In this document: positions 1 through 8,467 of the stretch, one piece after another
Layout of the letters: each line of letters starts with the position of its first letter
Numbering within the stretch: position 1 is the stretch's first letter
From: Glandiceps talaboti
Taxonomy: Eukaryota; Hemichordata; Enteropneusta; Spengelidae
Direction: 5' to 3'
NCBI RefSeq assembly: GCF_964340395.1
Contig: NC_135556.1
Location: 2,152,501 to 2,172,500, forward strand
DNA length: 20,000 nt
The notes under the pieces: generated by a model
The model's input: only the letters and a program-made list of their open reading frames with translations
Database searches by the model: none
Told to the model about the DNA's origin: nothing
Program-made: the position numbers and the translations under genes

Positions 1-1093
1 GATCAATTATTACAAGTAATTTAATTACAAAGTTAGACATTTCAATCTGAAACCATAAGGATGAAATACGACTATTAATTGCTTTGTTCTTACAGTTAAT
101 CCTAAGCCGTGTTTTGTTCTTATAGCTCTACCAGACGACAGTTAATCCTAAGCCGTGCTATGACTTTACAATGACAAATGAAACCAAGTCTGAGATGAAA
201 TATAAGTCTGAGATGAATTGTACGACTTTTAACCTTTGAGTTAAATTAACATCTCTCTGGTCATGTACCATGAAGTAAATAAACAAATATTACATTCTCA
301 GACATGTACTTCTAATTTCTTAAGGCAAACTAACACAGTGTTATGCCAGGGGCATGATAAATTAGTCAAACAGATGCAGTGCCTGGAAGCTACGAAAAGT
401 AACTTGGTCAGTATTTGTTTGTTTGCATTGTTAAAAGAAAATTTCACCGTCAACGTGTTCTTATTACTTCACGGGTCAACATTCCGGTGACTTAAACTAA
501 TTGGGACAGGCTTTCCATTTATATTTTTGTCGGCTAATTCCAATGCATATTATAATGTTTAAGGAGATCAAATATTTTAGACGTTGGACACTTGTGAATC
601 CACAAATTGTGATCCTCCTTGAACTCCACGAGTCTCATGAAGTACTGGCCATTACTATATCATTTCGTTGTAACATTTTGTACATATGGAAACCATTTGC
701 ATTTGCCAAGGGATTCGGCATATAAGTTATGTCTCATGGTGGTTTAATGGGACAGTCTAAAACCATGTCCCCCTGTCCTATTTAGCTACGTGTGTATGTT
801 CCTCGTCCACGTTAAACATTCAAGGTTTAAAAAGCCAACATTCCATAGCATGCATTGGTAGAACTTGTCTTAAACTTCGGGACAAGCTCACACTTGAAGG
901 AGGGGGGACCACTTGAATGACAATGTTAATAAGAAAGATGGACACTTGATAATCGATGTGTAGTTAGATAGAACAACAACAGTAATTGTACATCTCCGAT
1001 GTGAAATATTTGAAACTGTTGTTATCATTGATGAAGATAAAATGTCAAATTAGCGATAACATCGTTTCATTCCGGATAATGTTCAGGTAACTG
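1..1093. other. Unique non-coding stretch, no gene recognised
   Basis: AT-rich sequence. The open frames here are short (75 codons or fewer) and their translations show no domain, signal peptide or family motif I recognise, so I treat them as chance. Small local duplications occur: a 20-bp word starting ACAGTTAATCC is present at 92-111 and again at 138-157, each preceded within about 40 bp by TTTGTTCTTA (83-92 and 113-122). The word AAGTCTGAGATGAA is present at 186-199 and 204-217. These look like replication-slippage duplications. An exon cannot be excluded, but nothing supports one. Confidence 0.6.
92..157 (+). repeat. Short direct duplication (20 bp, two copies)
   Basis: A 20-bp word beginning ACAGTTAATCC and ending AAGCCGTG is present at 92-111 and repeated exactly at 138-157. 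The start-to-start distance is 46 bp. The preceding word TTTGTTCTTA is also duplicated (83-92, 113-122), so two overlapping duplications seem to be nested. A local slippage product is the simplest reading. Confidence 0.75.
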
Positions 1094-1126
1094 TCAGTCG
1101 GCGTCATTTGGTTGTGTAAGGCGTAG

Positions 1127-1180
1127 CCCGAGGGGGACTACTACGTTGGGGTCCGTCCGTCCGTCCATCCGTCCGTCAGC
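1127..1180 (+). repeat. GTCC-rich block, copy 1 of a dispersed repeat
   Basis: The segment reads through CTACTACGTTGGGGTCC into four or five tandem GTCC/ATCC tetramers. The same organisation (CTACTAC, two or three bases, TGGG, then GTCC/GTGC tetramers) recurs at 2503-2577. The shared lead-in outside the microsatellite argues for a dispersed repeat with an unstable tetranucleotide core, rather than two independent microsatellites. The outer boundaries are not defined. Confidence 0.5.
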
Positions 1181-1190
1181 ACGTTCATGC

Positions 1191-1283
1191 GTGTGTGTAT
1201 GTATGTATGTATGTATGTATGTATGTATGTATGTATGTATGTATGTATGTATGTATGTATGTATGTATGTGCGTGCGTGCGTG
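1191..1283 (+). repeat. Compound microsatellite (GTAT)n-(GTGC)n
   Basis: GTGT is followed by about 18 uninterrupted GTAT tetramers (about 1197-1270), then by GTGC tetramers up to about 1283. Open frames on both strands across it encode only tetrapeptide-periodic runs (CMYV on the plus strand, HTYI on the minus strand), which is a by-product of the repeat and not a protein. Its purity suggests it is polymorphic. Confidence 0.95.
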
Positions 1284-1357
1284 TCTACTTGTATCTCTGA
1301 AATACATGTATGCATACATACACAACTTTGATTCTCTATCTTCCTGTTAGTGGCCAA

Positions 1358-2208
1358 ATAGCGGCCATTTTTATCGTAATAATGTATGTTATGCCTACTT
1401 ACTCTGGAATCTCAGTAGTGACCCCATTCGAGTGTCTACGTCCATTTTTCATTCATGCTCAGCTTTCTAATGAGACTTCGAATTGAATATTGACTTTGAA
1501 CACCATGTAAAGGTCAAATAACCCAAAGTGTTCATGTATACCTTTGGTATTCATGGATCTGTCTCAATCAAAACAAAACTGTTAGCTACAGTAGTCCAAT
1601 CAAGTACATACTTAACTCTTTGAACTTCACACTAATGACCAATTGGTAACCATATTTGGATAATTTGCTGTAAAAATTCAGAATGTGAATGCAGAATGTG
1701 AATGAATAAGTTGAAATGTTTGAATTAAAGTATTTGATGAAGACTTGTTTCACTTATTGCTAGAACATACACTCGGTTGCTCCATGCATAAACATGTGTA
1801 TATTGCCATAGACAAGTGTATAATTCCAACCATTAAAGTAGTTTACATAGGTTTTTTTTCATATAGTGTTGAAATAAAACCATATGGACAAAATAAAACT
1901 TTTCCTTTACCGATGCCTTTTATCTGTCTTCCTGTAAAAATACCTTGACAAAGTAAAAAAGAACAACATACATTTTGTGATTTCCATGTTATCTTTGGCA
2001 AGGTATGATACACTTGGTGGAGGGGTAGAATGCGTGACTGGTGATTCAAGAGATGTAGGCAATTCACCTGGCTTAATAGAGCACTTGTGATTTATGAGCT
2101 GACTGGACCTGTTCCTTAAACTGCCAGAAAACAGTGCAGTAAGACCTGGTGCTATAATTCTCTGGTAGGGTTTAGTTCTTTTACTGGTCATGTATTTTTG
2201 GTTCCTTT
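1358..2208. other. Unique non-coding stretch, no gene recognised
   Basis: AT-rich unique DNA. Open frames of 60 to 95 codons overlap on both strands around 1745-2191, but none shows a conserved motif, a hydrophobic segment pattern or codon-like periodicity that I can recognise. I see no RNA gene and no repeat longer than a few bases, apart from GCAGAATGTGAATG-type duplications near 1680-1704. Confidence 0.55.
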
Positions 2209-2214
2209 TTATAC

Positions 2215-2320
2215 TTTACGTTTGTCCCTCGGACAGGACGTAAAATAGACGTCCCGTGTATTGGAGTGCAATACCCAATGCACGTTAAAGAACAATCTAC
2301 TCTTTTCGTAAAGTGTTTCA
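2215..2320. repeat. Hairpin-rich segment resembling a dispersed animal repeat
   Basis: TTTACGT (2215-2221) pairs with ACGTAAA (2238-2244). Inside it GTCC (2224-2227) pairs with GGAC (2231-2234) around CTC, giving a 30-nt stem-loop. An alternative stem, GGACGT (2236-2241) with ACGTCC (2249-2254), would compete with it. The segment continues through CCCGTGTATTGGAGTGC to CACGTTAAAGAACAA. From memory, this order (paired GGAC/GTCC, then a CCCGTGT..GGAGTGC block, then CACGTTAAAGAAC) resembles a dispersed repeat common in marine invertebrate genomes, possibly SINE-related. The family name cannot be given without a database search. Confidence 0.45.
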
Positions 2321-2418
2321 CTTTTGCAACAGTGGTAATGCCTTACACAATTGTAATTTGTTATATTCGCAAAGCTTACGTAATCGTCATGATTCCATTC
2401 TGTTTTACGAGCGAAGAA

Positions 2419-2577
2419 ATGTGTGCGCTTGCATCCATCCATGCGTGCCCCTGTGCGTGCGCGCGCACATACACATCGTTATCTCCCACAAGGAGAGGCT
2501 ACTACAATGGGCGTCGTCCGTGCGTCCGCCCATCAGCCCTTCCGTCCATCCATTCGTCAGTCCATCAGTCCGTCCGT
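2419..2577 (+). repeat. GTCC/GTGC-rich block, copy 2 of a dispersed repeat
   Basis: The block opens with CATC tetramers and alternating GTGCGTGCGCGCGCAC (about 2450-2467). It passes through GGCTACTACAATGGGCGTC at about 2503-2521, then degenerate TCCG/TCCA tetramers to about 2577. The CTACTAC..TGGG lead-in matches the block at 1127-1180. The tetramers here are much more interrupted, as expected of an older copy. The GC-alternating run is a potential Z-DNA former. Open frames through this region are Arg/Ser/Pro/His low-complexity artefacts. Confidence 0.5.
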
Positions 2578-2589
2578 AATATGTCATTT

Positions 2590-3427
2590 CTCAATTAGTT
2601 TTTTAATATGTGTAAATTTTGAATTTGAATTTGGTAGTGGACATATTTGTATGTTGAAAATCAATATTTACTGCATAACTCAAAAACTATAAGACACAGA
2701 CACTCCATTCAAGTGTCTTTTATCAAAATCAAACCAATGCCTGCCTATCACGGGCACATTGTAGTGTTTACACAATGTCAATTTCTTTTTAATCATGTTT
2801 ACATGCAATGTGAAGAAAATTGACTTTATACAAGGATTATTTCTGATGCTCACGTAATTTTTACTGAATGGCATTTATTTGTTGTCACCAGTTTCTTTTA
2901 AATCGTGTCTCCATTTACCCACATAGAATGAGTATTTCTGGGAGTCTGTATTGCTTATGTACTACTTTGATGTTTAACTTCAGGGTCGTTCCTGAAATTG
3001 CAAAAAATGCAACATGTTGAAAACCTAATACATGTAGTACTTACACTAATAGTACTTACTTGGTTATTTGTTAGCCAAGACTGGTTTATTCCATTTACAT
3101 ATGAAGGCCTAGAATTGAAGTATGACACATGACCTGTTTTGTACAGGACAATTTGTAGCATGATAATATATTTTAGTATATTTGGCAGACTTTCTTCTTC
3201 GATAGTAAAACCACACTATCACAACTAATATGGCTTTAATAATGAATGCGAAATTGATGCTTTGATTTCTCTTGACTCGAAGTTGGTGTGAAATAGTTCA
3301 CCGATATCCAGCCTCCAGTCTAGCCCGTGTAAGGTGAACAACCATATCAACACCCCCTGTCACATCTTCAGACCTCTGACCGCGCTGTACACGACGAAGG
3401 GGGACTCACTTGCGCCGGAAAATTGCA
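2590..3427. other. Unique non-coding stretch, no gene recognised
   Basis: AT-rich to 3300, then a slightly more GC-rich patch at about 3300-3415. The few open frames (up to about 68 codons) carry no recognisable protein motif. I find no tRNA-like cloverleaf and no terminal inverted repeats that would define a transposon. Confidence 0.55.
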
Positions 3428-3542
3428 CTTCCTGATAACTATAGCTGACTATTTGTTATTACCACATATAGACTTCCTGATAACTTACCACACATAGACT
3501 TCAAGATAACTATAGCTGTCTGTTTGTTATATCACGCATAGA
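3428..3542 (+). repeat. Degenerate 45-bp tandem triplicate
   Basis: There are three adjacent copies of a unit that begins CTTCCTGATAACTATAGCTG and ends CACATAGA-like. Copy 1 is 3428-3472 (45 bp). Copy 2 is 3473-3498 (26 bp, lacking about 19 internal bases). Copy 3 is 3499-3542 (44 bp, several substitutions). The level of divergence suggests an old, unexpanded tandem duplication. It is not related in sequence to the larger arrays downstream. Confidence 0.75.
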
Positions 3543-3810
3543 CGTGTACATTAGTATGTTATAGAACCGGCCACGGTTTTCTTCCAATATCGTGAAAAGA
3601 TTTCCTCAAGACGCACACACGGCTAAAAGTAATTCCTTCTATTTCTGTTATCCCCTTATTCAAAGCCTGTTCAGGCATATACATGTTGTGAAAACATCAA
3701 CTCTGGCAGACATCATACAGTGCAGTTGGCCTGGAATAACATATCGGCTGAACTGTTCAATCTAACATATATACACTTTGCATTAAAGTCAGTGGAAAAA
3801 TAGAGACATT
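3543..3810. other. Short unique spacer before array A
   Basis: Unique AT-rich sequence with no repeat structure, open frame or RNA motif that I can support. It leads directly into the first unit of the 45-bp array at about 3811. Confidence 0.6.
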
Positions 3811-5190
3811 TTTGTCAATATTTTACCATCATCCCATAGCAGTAATACCGTTATGATTGTCAATATTTTACCATCATCCCATAGCAGTAATAGCGTTATG
3901 ATTGTCAATATTGTACCATCATCCCATAGACTGAAGTAATACCGTTATGATTGTCAATATTTTACCATCATCCCATAGCAGTAATAGCGTTATGATTGTC
4001 AATACTTTACCATCATCCCATAGCAGTAATACCGTTATGATTGTCAATATTTTACCATCATCCCATAGCAGTAATAGCGTTATGATTGTCAATATTGTAC
4101 CATCATCCCATAGACTGAAGTAATACCGTTATGATTGTCAATATTTTACCATCATCCCATAGCAGTAATAGCGTTATGATTGTCAATATTTTACCATCAT
4201 CCCATAGCAGTAATACCGTTATGATTGTCAATATTTTACCATCATCCCATAGCAGTAATACCGTTATGATTGTCAATATTTTACCATCATCCCATAGCAG
4301 TAATATCGTTATGATTGTCAATATTTTACCATCATCCCATAGCAGTAATACCGTTATGATTGTCAATATTTTACCATCATCCCATAGCAGTAATATCGTT
4401 ATGATTGTCAATACTTTACCATCATCCCATAGCAGTAATACCGTTATGATTGTCAATATTTTACCATCATCCCATAGCAGTAATACCGTTATGATTGTCA
4501 ATACTTTACCATCATCCTATAGCAGTAATACCGTTATGATTGTCAATATTTTACCATCATCCCATAGCAGTAATACCGTTATGATTGTCAATATTTTACC
4601 ATCATCCCATAGCAGTAATACCGTTATGATTGTCAATATTTTACCATCATCCCATAGCGGTAATACCGTTTTGATTGTCAATATTTTACCATCATCCCAT
4701 AGCAGTAATACCGTTATGATTGTCAATATTTTACCATCATCCCATAGAAGTAATACCGTGATGATTGTCAATATTTTACCATCATCCCATAGACTGAAGT
4801 AATACCGTTATGATTGTCAATATTTTACCATCATCCTATAGCAGTAATACCGTTATGATTGTCAATATTTTACCATCATCCCATAGCAGTAATATCGTTA
4901 TGATTGTCAATACTTTACCATCATCCCATAGAAGTAATACCGTTATGATTGTCAATATTTTACCATCATCCCATAGACTGAAGTAATACCGTTATGATTG
5001 TCAATATTTTACCATCATCCTATAGCAGTAATACCGTTATGATTGTCAATATTTTACCATCATCCCATAGCAGTAATACCGTTATGATTGTCAATATTTT
5101 ACCATCATCCCATAGCAGTAATATCGTTATGATTGTCAATACTTTACCATCATCTTATAGCAGTAATACCGTTATGATTGTCAATACTTT
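3811..5190 (+). repeat. Minisatellite A: 45-bp unit, about 30 periods
   Basis: Each unit runs GTCAATATTTTACCATCATC, then CCATAGCAGTAATACC, then GTTATGATT. The first GTCAATA is at 3814 and the last at 5180, a distance of 1366 bp. That equals 26 units of 45 bp plus four 49-bp variants, 30 full periods in all, with a broken unit at the end. The four long units carry CTGAAG (3931, 4115, 4794, 4978) in place of the usual CAG context. Both pairs of long units are 184 bp apart, so a four-unit higher-order repeat exists. Other alleles are ATACTTTACC, ATTGTACC, TAATAGCG, TAATATCG and CCTATAG. Since 45 is divisible by three, open frames appear on both strands (a 15-residue plus-strand period MIVNILPSSHSSNTV, with a minus-strand counterpart). 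I regard them as non-coding. Confidence 0.97.
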
Positions 5191-5744
5191 CCCCCACAAA
5201 ATATTGACTTTAAATGTATATTTTATTTCTGATTGCGTATTTATATTATTTATATCGTGACTGTTTACATAGAGTTTACATACAATTATAAACATGTCAC
5301 TTCAATATCTATTGTAACTTTTTAGCTATTTGTTTTCCCAATCTTAATCGTTTGTTATAATCATTGATGGTTTTGTGTACACTAGCTTGCTGGCCGTGTA
5401 GAAAACAGTCATGAAGGAGGTTTGCAACATTTATTCATCTGTCATTGATTTAGATGTAAATCTGTATAATGCTATCATATTGATTACACTTTCTTGGGGG
5501 AGAACGTCATCATGTGTCGAAAATGATAACGACAATTATTGAAGAAATGTTGTTTCAGTTAAAGCTACTGGGCTCAAGTTTTCTCTAATCTTGACACCAG
5601 AGTACTAGTCATTCTAAAACAACTAAAGCAACATTCTTCGCTATTGGCAGCAAAGTTTTTATAACTGAGGGATATGTTTGTTAGTGTATAAATCATCCAT
5701 AAAATAAGTTTGCAAGATATCAATTTTCGAAGTCACTCATTACC
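5191..5744. other. Unique non-coding stretch between arrays A and B
   Basis: AT-rich unique sequence with no convincing coding frame, RNA gene or transposon end. It separates the broken last unit of array A from the nested inverted repeat region. Confidence 0.6.
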
Positions 5745-5886
5745 ATGGTAACTATGTGTAGTCCTACAAATACAGATGTCATGCTAGCAGTACGTAAAAT
5801 TCATGTTATAAACCTGGGTGTCTTTCGATGTATAGCTGTGGCCCGTTTACTGTGCGGTCGTGTCACATCGGTAACTCGTGTATCTC

Positions 5887-5933
5887 GTATCTCTCGTATC
5901 CATACGTGGATACCATGCCATGACGAGAGATAC
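5887..5933. repeat. Nested perfect inverted repeat (cruciform-capable)
   Basis: The outer arms GTATCTCTCGT (5887-5897) and ACGAGAGATAC (5923-5933) are exact 11-bp reverse complements. Inside and slightly overlapping, GTATCCA (5896-5902) and TGGATAC (5907-5913) form a perfect 7-bp stem around TACG. CATGCCATG (5914-5922) follows the inner stem. Either DNA strand could form a two-tier hairpin, as could RNA copied from it. The surrounding 5745-6060 is otherwise unique. It lacks visible target-site duplications, so a transposon identity is not shown. A regulatory or structured-RNA role is possible but unproven. Confidence 0.7.
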
Positions 5934-6161
5934 TTGGTGCTAGAGCTAACGATCGAACACAGCCGCGCAGTAAATATACTATTCATATACGTACAGTAAT
6001 CAGAAATAAAAAGTAACACATTTCAGACTTGTGATTTACTGAAACGATGCCAAGTTTAGCTTAATGAAGTACTCTTGTTCGGATGAAACCGAAAATGGCA
6101 CAGTCTGTCAAAATCCCCATTTCAACCTTAGTCAGTATACACACTATACTTTAACATTTTA

Positions 6162-6946
6162 CTGGAAGTCAATCGATGTCAACTCAACATGGTGGAGGTT
6201 GTCAACCATACTGGCAGTCAATCGATGTAAACTCAACATGGTGGAGGTTGTCAACCATACTGGTAGTCAATCGATGTAAACTTAACATGGTGGAGGTTGT
6301 CAACCATACTGGCAGTCAATCGATGTCAACTCAACATGGTGGAGGATGTCAACCATACTGGTAGTCAATCGATGTCAACTCAACATGGTGGAGGTTGTCA
6401 ACCATACTGGCAGTCAATCGATGTCAACTCAACATGACAGAGGTTGTCAACCATACTGGTAGTCAATCGATGTCAACTCAACATGGTGGAGGTTGTCAAC
6501 CATACTGGCAGTCAATCGATGTCAACTCAACATGACAGAGGTTGTCAACCATACTGGAAGTCAATCGATGTAAACTCAACATGGTGGAGGTTGTCAACCA
6601 TACTGGTAGTCAATCGATGTAAACTCAACATGGTGGAGGTTGTCAACCATACTGGTAGTCAATCGATGTCAACTTAACATGGTGGAGGTTGTCAACCATA
6701 CTGGCAGTCAATCGATGTCAACTTAACATGGTGGAGGTTGTCAACCATACTGGTAGTCAATCGATGTCAACTCAACATGACAGAGGTTGTCAACCATACT
6801 GGCAGTCAATCGATGTAAACTCAACATGGTGGAGGTTGTCAACCATACTGGTAGTCAATCGATGTAAACTCAACATGGTGGAGGTTGTCAACCATACTGG
6901 CAGTCAATCGATGTCAACTTAACATGGTGGAGGTTGTCAACCATAC
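6162..6946 (+). repeat. Minisatellite B: 49-bp unit, 16 copies
   Basis: The word AATCGATG recurs every 49 bp from 6171 to 6906, giving 16 copies with no indel. Each unit also contains TCAACTCAACATGGTGGAGG and GTTGTCAACCATACTGG. GTTGTCAAC is itself an inverted repeat (GTTG/CAAC). Variable sites are limited: GGTAG or GGCAG or GGAAG, GATGTC or GATGTA, CTCAAC or CTTAAC, and CATGGTGGAGG or CATGACAGAGG. The last allele occurs in three units, near 6434, 6532 and 6778. Because 49 is not a multiple of three, frames rotate between units, and the three-unit (147-bp) open frames seen in places are by-products. The array ends abruptly at CCATAC (6946). Confidence 0.97.
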
Positions 6947-8358
6947 GCAACGAGACTCGGTAACTCATAATTTGCTGTGGTTTTTAGTTACCAATGTAAT
7001 ATGTTATATTGTCATTTCCAGGGTATACCCGCATTGCTGGTGAGAGCTATTGTGTGGACAAGTTTTGCGTTTTGGTATTACAAGAGTATTTCGAAACGAA
7101 ACCAAATTAATCCCAAAACCATATAGTTACAGACTGTGTCTCTTTAAATGCTACAATATCCCTTGTTAGAGCGTAAACGTTACAAGTATGTACGATGGGG
7201 GCTCCAAAGACGAACACAATTAAACCAGATTGTATGGTAGATATGTTAGAGATAATCAACTATGTGGTTGTTACAGACAGGTTGGAACCCTTACAATTTT
7301 GGGTTGGTTTGTATAGGGTAACTATTGGCGATACGTTCCCAGATCGGTAATAGTTGATCCTTCTAGCTGAACGTTTCAAAACCAGGTACAGGGTCTGCAG
7401 TTGTTGTGATAAATGACAATTCCCATATTTGCCAGAAATGCCAGTATTTCAACATTCCTATTATCTAGGGTTTTTACTCTAGAGATTTTTAGATTCGGAA
7501 TTTGTCTTTTAAGTTCTTGTTTCGTTGTTTTGCTATGATTGGTCTTTTTGGATATAATTGATTTATTATCTCATTGTCCACTAAAAAGAAACTCTCCTCA
7601 TGTCTGCTGATATAACTGTCTACTTGCCATCCTTCTCAAACACGTACATCATAATTTTGTATTAGGTTTATTGAAGACAGTCGTATCATGTACTATCAGC
7701 TGTACACATGATTGGGCTCACTCCAAGACTGTCTAACAGCTGTGTGCGACATTTTCTTCACATGTTGTATTATCATGTTGGGACAAATTACATGTATGAC
7801 AGCACAGCTTCACTTGTAGAACCACGTCAAAATTCTTGTTTACGTTACCTTGACAACATTGACATAATTATCTCATTGCACTGATACTAGCGTTATTCCG
7901 CAATTCATTTTGAAGCGACAATTTGCTATGGAAAGAATGGCCCTGGATTTGTAAACAGAGCTGTACCTTCGACATCAAAATCCAAAATTCAATTTTCATT
8001 ATAATGATAATGACAAGGAGAATCTACTGAGTTCAACTTGGGTTCCGACATAAAGTAGGGCTATAAATGTTTTGGGAATGGCAGAAGAAAATGTTTAGTC
8101 AAAATGTTAGTTCTACTTCCCGTTGTACCTGCACAGACTGAAGGGCAAATAGTTAGGTAAAGAAGAACGTTATTTTGTTGTGTTACTTATTTTTCAATTT
8201 TTACTTTGAATGTAAGATCTATTCGGCAGCTATTTTCAAACATTATAATATGTAAATGCGTACGCTAAAATGAATACAATGTAAATTGCATGCACATTTA
8301 TGTAAATTAGCCACCTTTCCAAATATTAAATGCATGATTGCATCTAGACAAAGTTCTG
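6947..8358. other. Unique non-coding stretch between arrays B and C
   Basis: About 1.4 kb of AT-rich unique sequence without an open frame of note on either strand, without tandem repeats, and without an RNA gene or transposon terminus that I can recognise. An intronic or intergenic position is equally possible. Confidence 0.6.
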
Positions 8359-8376
8359 CCCCCCCCCCCCTCCCCC
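8359..8376 (+). repeat. Poly-C tract
   Basis: Twelve C residues (8359-8370), a single T, then five more C. This is an isolated homopolymer in an AT-rich setting, about 60 bp before the start of array C. It is a likely site of length variation and of sequencing error. Confidence 0.9.
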
Positions 8377-8447
8377 TGGCAATTTGGTCAGGCTACGGCC
8401 CTAATAGGATCATTATTTTGTTCATGAGCAATTTTTTTCTATAGTTA

Positions 8448-8467
8448 TATCAGGCAACTGTTTTACA
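8448..8467 (+). repeat. Left terminal unit of array C (8-bp longer form)
   Basis: TATCAGGCAACTGTTTTACA leads into GATCTAAACTATAG. Compared with the 29-bp interior unit (CAGACAACACATC), it has an extra TGTTTTAC-like 8 bp and G for A in CAGG. The same 20 bp occurs at the right edge, so this probably preserves the ancestral unit. Confidence 0.85.

Noticed and set aside
263-725. Two plus-strand frames of about 75 codons
   Set aside because: No recognisable motif, signal sequence or splice-site context; consistent with chance in AT-rich DNA.
740-780. GGACAG...CTGTCC imperfect inverted repeat
   Set aside because: A 6-bp stem with a long loop, expected by chance; no supporting context.
1094-1357. 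Open frames rich in His-Thr-Tyr-Ile or Cys-Met-Tyr-Val
   Set aside because: Translated (GTAT)n microsatellite and GTCC tract; low complexity on both strands.
2266-2692. Arg/Ser/Pro/His-rich open frames of up to 110 codons
   Set aside because: Several overlapping frames on both strands across the GTCC/GTGC tetramers. The composition is dictated by the repeat and no domain is seen.
4103-4802. Long open frames on both strands encoding a 15-residue repeat protein
   Set aside because: They follow automatically from a 45-bp tandem unit without stops. The frame is broken by 49-bp variants, both strands are equally open, and unit variation shows no codon-position bias that I can see.
5745-6019. Overlapping frames of 72-84 codons on both strands
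   Set aside because: They span the nested inverted repeat and have no family resemblance. The pairing of the DNA explains the mirrored frames better than coding.
6064-6922. Frames of 60-77 codons with repeated Asn/Val/Trp-rich peptides
   Set aside because: Produced by three-unit (147-bp) reading through the 49-bp array. The same DNA gives different peptides in rotating frames, so there is no protein signal.
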